From contig NMRA01000493.1 of the NCBI GenBank assembly GCA_002633005.1, positions 111,647 through 173,646 on the forward strand: 62,000 nt of DNA, in the 5' to 3' direction. The notes below the pieces were generated by a model. That model had not been told where the DNA came from, did no database searches, and worked only from the letters and a program-made list of their open reading frames with translations. This DNA is from Phoronis australis (Eukaryota > Phoronida > Phoronidae). This document shows positions 43,871 through 56,400 of this stretch, in pieces (the first letter of the stretch is position 1; every line of letters begins with the position of its first letter). Made by a program: the position numbers and the translations under genes.

Positions 43871-43950
43871 CAGGGGTCACGGAATTTGAGAACCAGTTTG
43901 CTGCCCATTATTCAGTGAAGAAAACTGGTTCTCAAAATACAGGACCCCTG
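43871..43950. mobile_element. 80-bp foldback element of the GAGAACCAGTTTT family
   Basis: CAGGGGTCACGGAATTTGAGAACCAGTTT is followed by its inverted partner AAACTGGTTCTCAAAATACAGGACCCCTG, around a ~20-base loop. This is the cleanest copy in the window, and it lies in the NPEPL1 3' UTR if the poly(A) site at 43235 is right. Confidence 0.8.
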
Positions 43951-44480
43951 TAGGTTCTTGCTATATCATAACATAACTCAGAGCACACACTTATACTGCT
44001 ATAAATCACCAGACTGTAATCATATCCAAAATCATTTAACTGACTCACAGACATAGCATTTTAGCATTTTCTCTCAACAAAGAGCCTTGAAGACAGCACA
44101 AGCCCACAGAGCACTGATAAAGATAGAATACACACTGAAAATAATGAGACAAAATTTTCTGGTATTCCTGTCACTGTATCTAACTACAAGGGCAATGCCC
44201 CTAAAACAATAAAATGACTTCAAGTGAATTCACTGACAGAGAAGCTGGAAAGATGAGTCATAACAAGTCACATGTCAACAACCCACGGTGGGAATATAGA
44301 TTCCGTCTATTTTCAGCAAATACTGTACTTGCATGTTTAAAAAATTCTAAGACTAAATAACAAGTTCACTACCCATGATGCAACACTTTGTAGCAGTCCA
44401 CCATTTTGGTCCCTCATTTTGCTTAACTGCTCCAAAATCAAAAATCCCATTTACCATGAGTTACAATGTACTGGGAGTCT

Positions 44481-47400
44481 TCAGTCAGAAGTTATCCTCA
44501 TTCTCTTATTGGTTGTTTCCTCACCATCCATCGAATCACTCACAGTATCAACAGAGGGAGCCACTGACTGGAGAAGACTGTTCTTGGACATTTTTCCAAA
44601 CAGCGTCAAAAGAAGAGCAACACCATAACCGCTCGCCCTCTCACCCTCAAGTAAAAAATCATAAAAAACACGAGTCAGCCAAGCTTTAAAATGTGTCACA
44701 AGTACATTAAAATTGGATATTTGTGTATTAACAAAAACCATTAGTCATTTCAAGTAAATGACAACACCAAACGTCTGGTAAAATAACAATTTCAGATGAA
44801 AATGTTTTTTCAAAGACTGCAAATGCCTCCAAGTTTTTAAATATTGTCAAGTGATAACTACGGTACAGAAGTTGAGAAAGGATTAAAGCATTAATTTGGT
44901 GCTATATATCTTTATGGAAAAATACAAAACAATTTTTTTCTTGACTGCCATATACTGTGTCCAAAATGGGCGAAGTTTTACCATAATCGAATGAGAAATA
45001 TGCAAGTAAGTCAGCTTACATCAATGCAAACAGGGTCAGTAACTATAACTCTAAAACTTTGCAACTGACCACTTCTTGCTAAAAGAACTAAACTGGTCAT
45101 ATTTTAACTATTCTCAACTGTGAATCCATTATTATCTCTCATTACTCCAACCCAGTGGTCCCGATGGCTCAGATGACTAGAGCGTCTGCAAGGTTAGTAG
45201 AAGGACCCAGGTTCAAGTCCCCGTTGAGGCAGAAATCTTTTCTTACTTACATTAATTAGATCACATGATGTGGTTACCGGTGGCATACTGACCAGACTTT
45301 AAAATGTTTGTGAACCAAAACAAACTAAACCGTCTATCCCCGCAGGCCTAGAACCAACGACTTCAAATTCAATGTTCAGATCCACCTATAGGTTCAACTA
45401 CATGTCTTGACATACCACATTACGCCAACCAACTCAGCCTACAATCTCCTGTACTCACCACATGTACAGGATACGCCATGTCTAGGTGGAGCCACGTGCC
45501 AGTAAAGTCAAAACCAATATGTGACATGATGAAGAGGCCAGCACAGGACACCTGTGCATTACTGCGATCCTGAAAAGAAAATGCACAGACGTACAGATAC
45601 AAGCATGAAGAGGGATCAGTCTGCAAGAAAACCAGACATTCTATACGAACAGACTTGACACACATAAATGTACTATAGACTTCAATATCTAATCACTTTG
45701 CAAGTAAAAAATAAAGCTTCTTACCGAAAACGTTTGACCAAATTTCAAGTAATTTTACTAAGTGTTATTTTTTGTCTCATTTCCACTTGACTTGTTTTGC
45801 AGTGACTTAAAGAGTTCCCACCATGACCCTGTATCTCAAAAAGAATTTTTCAATACATCTTAAGAGATTTAATAGCCTTTAGTATACCTGTTGCTAAGAA
45901 ACAAGCCAAAAATTTTTTTAAATATTTTTTTTCTGTTATTGAGGTTGTACGTAATTGGTGGAAGACTTTATCTGCCATGTTTTTATCAGTACGATACTGA
46001 GGAGTTGTGAGAAGTACGAGGAGAGCCACCTTTTTCAGACATGAAATGGTGCATTTGTGGAGGCTGTGGTAACAGAAACTTGACAGAGAATGTCTCTGTG
46101 TTCAAATTTCCTAAACACATGAAATTTGCACAGAAATGGCATCGGTTTGTGCGCCACACGAAAGTGCGGAATGTCAAGAGGAACACGCCAAAAGCGGCAT
46201 CACGATGAAGGACTCGCCACCTTGTAAGTGCATTTGCAAATTTTATTAATAACAAACTGCTTACATTGTTAAGCAAGTGATGCTAGGCCCTTGACCAAGT
46301 GATGCTAGGCCCTTGACCCCGGCCCAGTTCGAGTGCTACAGCACATAGGTTTGTGCACTGTGTTTAGATCGTGCTCATTCCATCATGGCAATTGTGAAAA
46401 CGAGTAATCCAGGTTTACTGTGGCCATTGTCAGTGATTATTAAGTGTCTATTTTGTGAATATTGACCACCCCTTGGTTCAGTTGGTTGTGGTTCACATAT
46501 GTCTGCAGCATTTCTCGTGCAAGTGGGTTGAGTTCATAAGCTCTCAAAGCTGACGAAAGTTTGCTAAGTGGGACATGGAATTCATCGTTTGATTCATCAA
46601 GTACTAATAAGTGTAATGACCGTATCCACTCTCTTCTCTGTCTCCATACTAATTGTTCACTTCTTCTCTGTCTCCATACTAATTGTTCACTTCTTCTCTG
46701 TCTCCATACTAATTGTTCAGTTCTTCTCTGTCTCCATACTAATTGTTCACTTCTTCTCAGTCTCCATACTAATTGTTCAGTTCTTCTCTGTCTCCATACT
46801 AATTGTTCACTTCTTCTCTGTCTCCGTACTAATTGTTCACTTCTTCTCTGTCTCCGTACTAATTGTTCACTTCTTCTCTGTCTCCGTACTAATTGTTCAC
46901 TTCTTCTCTGTCTCCGTACTAATTGTTCACTTCTTCTCTGTCTCCGTACTAATTGTTCACTTCTTCTCTGTCTCCGTACTAATTGTTCACTTCTTCTCTG
47001 TCTCCGTACTAATTGTTCACTTCTTCTCTGTCTCCGTACTAATTGTTCACTTCTTCTCTGTCTCCGTACTAATTGTTCACTTCTTCTCTGTCTCCGTACT
47101 AATTGTTCACTTCTTCTCTGTCTCCGTACTAATTGTTCACTTCTTCTCTGTCTCCGTACTAATTGTTCACTTCTTCTCTGTCTCCGTACTAATTGTTCAC
47201 TTCTTCTCTGTCTCCGTACTAATTGTTCACTTCTTCTCTGTCTCCGTACTAATTGTTCACTTCTTCTCTGTCTCCGTACTAATTGTTCACTTCTTCTCTG
47301 TCTCCGTACTAATTGTTCACTTCTTCTCTGTCTCCGTACTAATTGTTCACTTCTTCTCTGTCTCCGTACTAATTGTTCACTTCTTCTCTGTCTCCGTACT

Positions 47401-50400
47401 AATTGTTCACTTCTTCTCTGTCTCCGTACTAATTGTTCACTTCTTCTCTGTCTCCGTACTAATTGTTCACTTCTTCTCTGTCTCCGTACTAATTGTTCAC
47501 TTCTTCTCTGTCTCCGTACTAATTGTTCACTTCTTCTCTGTCTCCGTACTAATTGTTCACTTCTTCTCTGTCTCCGTACTAATTGTTCACTTCTTCTCTG
47601 TCTCCGTACTAATTGTTCACTTCTTCTCTGTCTCCGTACTAATTGTTCACTTCTTCTCTGTCTCCGTACTAANTGTTGTAACCAACAACCAACTGCAGGG
47701 CGTATATATGATGCAGCTTGTTGTAACCAACAACTAACTGCAGGGCGTATACATGATGCGGCTTGTTGTAACCAACAACTAACTGCAGGGCGTATATATG
47801 ATGCGGCTTGTTGTAACCAACAACTAACTGCAGGGCGTATATATGATGCAGCTTGTTATAACAGGCAATAGTGTCATTCATGAGAAACTACTGTCCAGAA
47901 AAATTAGTGAGATCTCTTACTTCACAACTTCATGCATTTGCTGAAACTCAGGTAATAGTCACTTTCAGGGGTCACAGATTTTGAGAACCGATTTTCTCAT
48001 CAGGCTTTACTAAATTTAATATCTGAATATTCAACCAGCATGAAGGAAACAGCCTAGAAACATCCTCGGAAAAGCTGGGCGAATTTTGAAATATTTACGA
48101 AAACTACTGCCAGCCGAGTTACAATATACTTACAGCGACAGAGTTTTTCATATCAGCAACAGCACTAGAGAACTCACTGAAGTGCAGCTCAGGGGTGAAG
48201 GGTACGGGAAAGACTAGGTCGCCAGAGTTCCTGCCAGCCATCATACATGCCTCCTCCCATTCTTCTTGATTGGTCAGTATAGCACCATGATAACGACCTA
48301 GGCATGGGCAACAGCGATAAAACTAAATACACAGGGACAGAATGAATGAAAACACCAATGTTTAGCATAAATTAAAGTTGCATTTTGGTTTCTTTAGCTG
48401 TATAAAACACTGATGCCCAGTATAAACTAAAGATGCATTTTGTCTTCCTTATTTGCCTAAAAACACAGTCAGATGTCCAGTATCAATTAAAGTTGAATTT
48501 CGCCTTGTTTAGCTGCCTAAAAACAAAAATTGAATTTGGCCTTTCACTCTCATAATAAAATCCGTTTAAATTGTTCATAATATTTCACAACACCATAGGA
48601 TTCTTTTACCAACAACAACATCGATTACATTAACAACTTAAAGAAAACACATCGGAGTTTATTGTGGTTTGCTGAACTTAAAACTGTGCATTCAAAAACA
48701 GCACATGTACACATAGCCTCCGACTAGAGTGGCTGGCTCATTCGGCAACAAGGGATCGGACGAGTGTAGTTATGTTTTCAAATACAAAGGGCTTCTGTTA
48801 AGAAATCAACTTTGAGAGCTGAACATGGAAAAAATGCAGCTTTAAAACTTGAATGATCCAGAATGAAGGAACTGAACATTCTACTTATCTTAAGACGGTC
48901 ATATTCAACTAAATTGTTGTTTTAGTCAGCAAGTCATTGACAATAGATGAATAGAGGTATATAATCACAATAACTCTATACTAACACTTTAGGTGCATGA
49001 CACTGTCTGCCAAAAGACACATTCAAGAACTTAATGAGCAAGACACAAAATCAATTGTGTTAACACTTATGCAATACTTTCCATCAGTTTGAGACACAAC
49101 ATGGCGGAGTTCAGCTTTGTCAAATTTTCATAAAAATATTTTCACAAAAAATTTAGTGAGGTTCAGCAGTTGCCAAACAATTTTAGCTAATGAAATATTT
49201 AAGAAACAGCCATTTAATGAACATCTGATGAAAAATGTTCAATTTTAGAAACTGTTTTTATCCCAAACTGAAGAATGTATACCATAAGTCACCAGTGAAA
49301 GTGCTTATGCAGACAGAGCATTGTGCAATTGAATGACAAGTTCAAGGGCCTGTCTATGCCTAGACTGAAATTCAGGCTAAGTTAAGGCTGAAGATGAAAA
49401 TTCAAAAAAGACAATTTCATGAACACATGTTGGTCTTTGGTTTTAACTTATAGACAGAAATTAAGGGAGGATTTTTACATATTAAGTGAGTATACAAACT
49501 ATGCTTACACCACCTGTTGTGAATTCACAAAACTAAGCAGAGGAGTGCGTGAAATATGGTTTCAATAATAACCTTGGCCATCAAACACTAAGTGGGGATT
49601 TATTCATTTATGGATGCAACTGGCATCTTGTTTACGTGTGAAGACCCTGGTATGGCTGGAAAAATTTCACATTTTTGCAAGTAAGACAAAATGCATTGTC
49701 CCTAGGAGTCTAAGCTGCTTTGCCGGTTCTCAAATCGAAAGCAGACAACCTTTAATTTGACATAAATATTTAGGGACATTAGTTTGTGAAAAATGAGAGA
49801 TTTCATGAAACACAGCTAAGACGTTTTGATATTAAGTTAGCCCAATTTTGGTATAAGACAGAAAAAATTTCATGAAATGGGCCCCATTATATAGGGCAAA
49901 CATGGCAAGACATGACAAAACTTACACTACAGGTATACAGTGAACTTGTCGTACCTGTGGCTATGCCTTGCGCCCCCGTCAGAGTAGCCAAGTCAACAAT
50001 AATGTCTGCTTGTAGATCCTTCTGGGCATAAGCAACCTGAGTGGTAACAACATAACAAGCTATAACAGGCGGCTAATTGGCATGTGCCTGTAAACTACTA
50101 CAAAGGAAGGTTTGGGTTAACTTTTAACCTTACAGTTGGCTTAAATTAGACCATGCTTAAAATACTTTTTCATCATAACGTCAGTGTTCAGGATGGATAG
50201 GGAAGCGGGTAAAATATTTTACTACACGTAAAGCACATATAACAGAAACAGCAAAACAAAATGATTAAACGTCTTGTCGCAAAAATTGGTGGAATCGCCC
50301 CTTGTATGTACTTTTCGAGATTGTGAGTCCAAATTTCTATCATAAAAATATGTCCATGTTAAAAAACTCTGTTGTAGAAATCAATTGACAAAGTACAAGT

Positions 50401-53400
50401 GCCATGAACACGCTAAGATTTGTAGTGAAATGCAAAAGCTCTAAATACTTACTCCATCACCCAACACAAGACGACCCTCGGCATCCGTGTTGTTGACCTC
50501 TACCGTCCTATTAGCAGATAAATGATTTAACTGGTGAAAAAAAATCAATGAAGCTGCCCAATACAGTTTACAGAAAAATGAAATGTACTGGTCAAGTTCA
50601 CTATTTGAGTCAATTACTCAGAAGAATTTGGGGGCAGTGCCTCCTGTAGACAAAATTTGTTGAACACACATTCAACGATATTCTGGGCTCAGTATATTTC
50701 ATTGACAGTTGTTCACTGCTCAACAAGAAAGCAGATGGCCCTTAGACATACGACAACTAATGATTAAATTGACATTCATTCTATATTTCAAGACAAACAC
50801 ATACAGGCTGGCTTTGTTTCCCTAGTATGTCTGCATTTCGGCAATGTTATTGACATGCATCTGAGCAGGTCATAAACCTTCGTCACATACTGCTGCAACC
50901 CTGTGTCACTTTATATATACCTCAAGATGAGACAAAGAGCTCGAGCCGAAATCATTGAAAATTACTAATTGTGAACATTGTTTTGTGTTCAACAAATGTT
51001 GTAATTCTTTTTACAAAGTGAACAAATATCCAATATAAACACCTTTTGCTTCCTCAAAAATTAAATTACTTGACTTGTACTTAGACAAAAAACATGTACT
51101 CTTGCTTCTGACAGCTAAAACAACACATTATTTCACTGAGAAGAAGATTTTTTGTCTTCTGGATATTGTCAGTGGTAAACTAGTTATAGAACTGAAAATC
51201 TTATGGAACAAAGCATCAAAACAAAGCTGGAATCATGAGTTTGTGTTAGAACGGTCTTAAAATGCAAGGTTTTGCTCTTTTAAATTTATGACCAGGGAGT
51301 GGACACGTATTAAGGAGAGACGTACCGTACAAGACAGACGAAATACTGTTTCACAGTCATGACGGCTAATTACGTTAATAACAAAAAATGACAGGTAATA
51401 ACTATGACAGCAAAATTCTAATTACAAAATGACTTAGCCAGCAAACTAAACTTCCAGTTAATTCCTTTGTCATTTTCAGTCACGAATGAAGACTACTGTG
51501 ACAGTGAATGAAGACTACAGTGACAGTGAATGAAGACTACTCTGAGAGTGAATGAAGACAACTCTGACAGCCAATGGAGACTACTGTGACAGTGAATGAA
51601 GACTACTGTGACAGTGAATGAAGACTACTCTGAGAGTGAATGAAGACAACTCTGACAGGGAATGAAGACTACTGTGACAGTGAATGAAGACTACTGTGAC
51701 AGGGAATGAAGACTACTCTGACAGCGAATGAAGACTACTCTGAGAGTGAATGAAGACTACTCTGAGAGTGAATGAAGACTACTCTGAGAGTGAATGAAGA
51801 CTTCTCTGAGAGTGAATGAAGAGTACTCTGAGAGTGAATGAAGACTACTCTAACAGTGAATGAAGACTTCTCTGACAGCGAATGAAGACTACTGTGACAG
51901 TGAATGGAGACTACTCTTACAGACAGTGAATTTGGCTTCCACCCAGCCATCATGACCAAGAATTCCAAGCTATTTTGTCTAAATACATTTGACTTGTACT
52001 GGAGAGAAAGGAGAAAGGAAAGGCATAAGGGAGTGAGAGAGGGGGAATACAGGAAGGGATGGGGCGCGACAAAGCGGGAAGACAACTATGCCACATCAGT
52101 TTAACTACTATACCTACCTTCCAGAGTACATAGTTAGTATATCGTCTGGTCTGAATGAGTCTGGACCTATTGCATTCTCAGCTAAACAGAATACTGCATG
52201 GAGGTTATCTGAAAATCCCTGAAGCAGCAAGAAAATTTGTCCACGTTTAGCAAACCTGACAGACATTTCTTTTAGTAAGTGAAATCTTCTACTTAGGTTG
52301 CAGATTGAACTCATGATCAGCTGAATTTACAATTGACTTGTTTTATTACTTGGACAGTAACAAAACATTTCAAAAAATGCAAACTGACGAGTGTCATGTT
52401 TAAAGAAATTACATTTATGAGACACAGAGAAAGTTTTCACAGGCCAAAAACTTGCAATTAAAGTTTAAAGTAGTTTTAAATTTAATTTAGCACACCAAAA
52501 ATGTCACCTATGGTATGACTCTGGCTGTAGAACAATTGTAGAAAACTAAGAACAACCATGATAACTTCTCTTACTTCAGAGCTTCAAATATCTCTTCTGA
52601 TAAATTCAAAATGTTCGCAGTTCAGTTGTCCGAGAAGGTTGATTCGGAGGAACAAATCACGTGCAGCTAGTCAAAACAAAAAGTTAGCTTTCGTGTCCCC
52701 ACATAATAGTCAGATAAATGTTAAAGTGTCGTGCTCAAACAATGCCACATTAAGAGACTGCTACAAATGATAAGAGAGCCCAGATGTCTCAATACGACTC
52801 TGTTTCCATAATTCTGTTCTTGCGTTACTTCACAGGAACCATCACAATAACGTAACATTATTTCCTCTTTTCTGTGGTCAAGAACACAAAGCCCAATGAG
52901 CCCATCTAACTACATTCACCTGTTTAACAGCAGCGTAGAACGCTCCCAAGACACTAGCAGCGCCACCACAGTCCCTTTTCATTCCGCACATGCCTGTCTG
53001 CAAATAAAAAGTGACTAGCTTAGACCTTTTGCAGCCATCTTGAGAGTAAGACGTTTTGTGTACACTTCAAAATTGTGCGTCAGCCAAAACCATGTGGGTG
53101 GGCCATTATGTAAGATTTATTTATTTAGTACTTATTCCAAATGAAAATGGTCTATAATGGCCTTTATACTGTCTAACATCTACAATCATACAAGGTGTGG
53201 TTTGAACTATTCTGGAAATTATCAGGAGTATAATAAAATTATTCAAGTAAAATGTGAGTAGAAAATTGGCTTCAGCCCTATCACTCGTACAGGCGTATTT
53301 TTTTTGGTCACCACTTTTTACAAGCCCAAATCCAGGAATATGAGTGCATATATGCCATCTCTCATATTTCCAAGCAGATATTTTCGCCTGTGTTAATCAC

Positions 53401-56400
53401 TGAAAATGGTACAAGAGTAACTAGGGCATTGACATGCATCTTTGGTGAATCACATACAATATGTTTCTAAGAACCACCAGGAGGTGCTGCAGTAGTCAAA
53501 TAGTGCCAGCACATTGTTATCATATACTGCTGAGTCACGTTTCATTGAAATCTTTTAATCAGTTCTCTAAATGTAATCCAGAAACACTCTTTCCATAAAT
53601 AGCACAACACCTTGAAAACCCCCTTCTTGAGAACAAAAAATGGTACCACCACATGACCATCATATGTAGCTAGGATGATGCATACCCTGTTGTGTCTGAA
53701 AGTAATCTAAGATCTAGACGATAAGAGAGACAATCTGGGCCAGGAAAAGTGGTTCAGTCATGAACAGGAACAGTGGAGGATATAAGGTGTCTGAAATTTG
53801 GAACAGGCTGATCTCCACGCCACCTAACATCCAATAACTTCTAGAAGATGGCGGTTGATAGGAGCCGAAACTGTCAAGGTGTTATGTTCTTACTGGTTGT
53901 GAAAAAAGGGAAAAGTACTACTTCTCAATTATGGAAAGTTTCATTGACAAAAATGACCTTTATCTGTTCAGAGGATTCCTATCTCACTTCATAAGCTAAA
54001 ACTCTTACCAAATGATGTTGTTGGCAGCTGTGTACAAACTATGCTAAAAACGAATTAAAATTGACTTCCTGAAAACTTCCGAATTATTACTTTACCGTTT
54101 CAACATTTATCAACATTTGCCTACACACCGTGCTTTAACAGAAGTCCCACATGTTGAATTACATAAAAATTTGGGTATTTGAAAATTCTTTGTTGTCCAC
54201 AAAAAGTAAAAATAAGATTGACCATAATAAGATAGGAGTCCTCCTCACAATGTCTAAACAGCAGTTTTCTAAGTTTTCCATAATTTTTATGGTAAGTTAA
54301 TTCATAATCAACAGTTGCCAGCTGTAGCCACAGTCTCACCTTGGTCTTAATGCAGAGACCACCCTGGTCAAAGACTATACCCTTGCCAACCCAAGCCACT
54401 GTTTTATTGGCTCCAGGCGGCATGTGACTGAGTACTGCTAGAGCCGGCTGGTGGACAGACTCGCGACCAACACTCCAGATGCCTGGCAATAGAAAAACAA
54501 GTTACTGCTATCATAACAATAAAATCGCAGTTGAAACTGGTGATTTCCAAAAAAACTCAAGATTTGAAGATATTACAAGCAACTCTGTTCTGCACTATAA
54601 CAAAGTGTTGTTATAGTTACATATCAGTATTTATTTATAAATGACCAGAATTCATTTCAAATTTTTTAATCAATACAACCTAAAATGCAACATAATCCAT
54701 TCTTTTCTCTACTTAATATTTTAAAGGAGAATGCCACCCGATTTAATTAGTCTTTTTTGCTGTCTTAATCGGTCTATATCCACATCGCCTCGCATACGGT
54801 CGACCTTACCTTGCCAAGAGGTGTCGCGATAACCTGTGAGGAAGGTGAGAAACGACGCTAGCGACGTCATTGGTTCATATGCAGAGTGAATGCCGCTATG
54901 TTGCGGTGCATCGTTTCCGCTTGTCCGAACTAAGCAGCTGCGAGGAAAGCGGGTATATCGTTTTTTTTTTTACTTCCTCAAGAGTCCGAAATGCTTAGGA
55001 AGTGGCTCATGGTAGTGAAGAATGAAATGTATGCTGTAAATAGTAAATATGGGCAGTGGAACATCTCTGTGTCTGTGGCCTGCAGATGTCGACACTGCCT
55101 GACGAATGCTGGCTTACCGATCCATACGTTCCGTTGTCTGAGCTTGTTCACGGCGCCTCTCTAGTATTTCTTCATCACTGTATTCATGTTCGAATTGATA
55201 GCCTGTAAAACTTAACGATCCACCTGCGAAGTCGGGACTAGTGAGCTCTAGCTCGTCCTAAGTCGGGATTGCGAGTTGCCATGTTGGCATTTATTACTGA
55301 GCGTTCTGTTTCAGAATGAGTTATTCTCACCCTAACCAATACTTATATAAAACTGAAACAAAGTCTCACTCATTAGATGCAATTTGTAATGCCTTTGGAG
55401 TCTTCGTGAGTGCAAATGATTTGAGAAGCCAGCAATGAATAAATCACAGCGTTACCGGCTTTAGGTGCAATAAAACTAATTGACGGGACTATAGACCGTG
55501 TGAGCTCATGCTAATTTAGTGTTTGCTGGCAGAAAGAAACTGTTGTGAAACAACTCGATTTCCATCCCACGGCCAGGTGTTAGGGGAATATTTATTTACA
55601 TTTACATTACTCAAATAATTATTGTCAATGTACAACTTCTGCCCTGACAGTGCTGTGGCCAAAGCGGAACCTGAATTCACAGCCCCCGACTAGTAAGTAG
55701 ATTTGCAGTTTCATGGCTAATTCACCAACACAATCAGGTGCACATTACTTTGGCTCACTAATATAGTATTTTCTTGACTGGAAGTTTAGTTTCCACTGAA
55801 CTTTGGCTGGTTTATGTTCGTGATGACTGGAGCCCGGCACTGCGGGCGGGGATAACAAGTCAATCCGGCGGGCCGCGACGGGCCTGATCGGACTCCGAGC
55901 CACTGGCCAGGCTAACAAGCGTTTTGTGTTTAGAACTGAAAAAATCACAAGTCTAAACAACACAGATCTAGGTTCTCCTGTCTGTGTCTCACGAAAAATA
56001 CTTCGAAATTATCTCTGAACAGACCCTAAACTCCTGACCTTATTGGAATGCCGAACTTTGTAGGCTACGGTGTGTCCAAATACCAATAAATCAGTAAGAG
56101 CGAAATAAAACAACACCTTTTTATAAGAACTCGGTGTATTTTTGAGGGTTTTACATCGAAGTTTGATGATTTATTGGTGTTAAACGATGACTTCAAGCGA
56201 TAAGCTGACACCAGTAACTCGTGTTGTGAACTGCTGAACAGACTGCGTGTGAAACCGATGACGTCATTGGATAATTTCAACACCTCCGTCTGCCGTCAGG
56301 TGTCAGGTAACGCAACCCTACGTGTCGTTATGGAGTAGAACTACTTGATCTAAATTCATACAAATTAGGTTGTTTTTTGGGTGGCATGCTCCTTTAAGAC

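Noticed and set aside
46631-47672. CRISPR array
   Set aside because: Units are contiguous with no unique spacers, and the genome is eukaryotic.
46561-47871. Open frames of 436 and 389 codons with 10-residue repeats
   Set aside because: They arise because the 30-bp unit is divisible by three and lacks stops in two frames; unit variants change amino acids freely, and the region is NPEPL1 intron.
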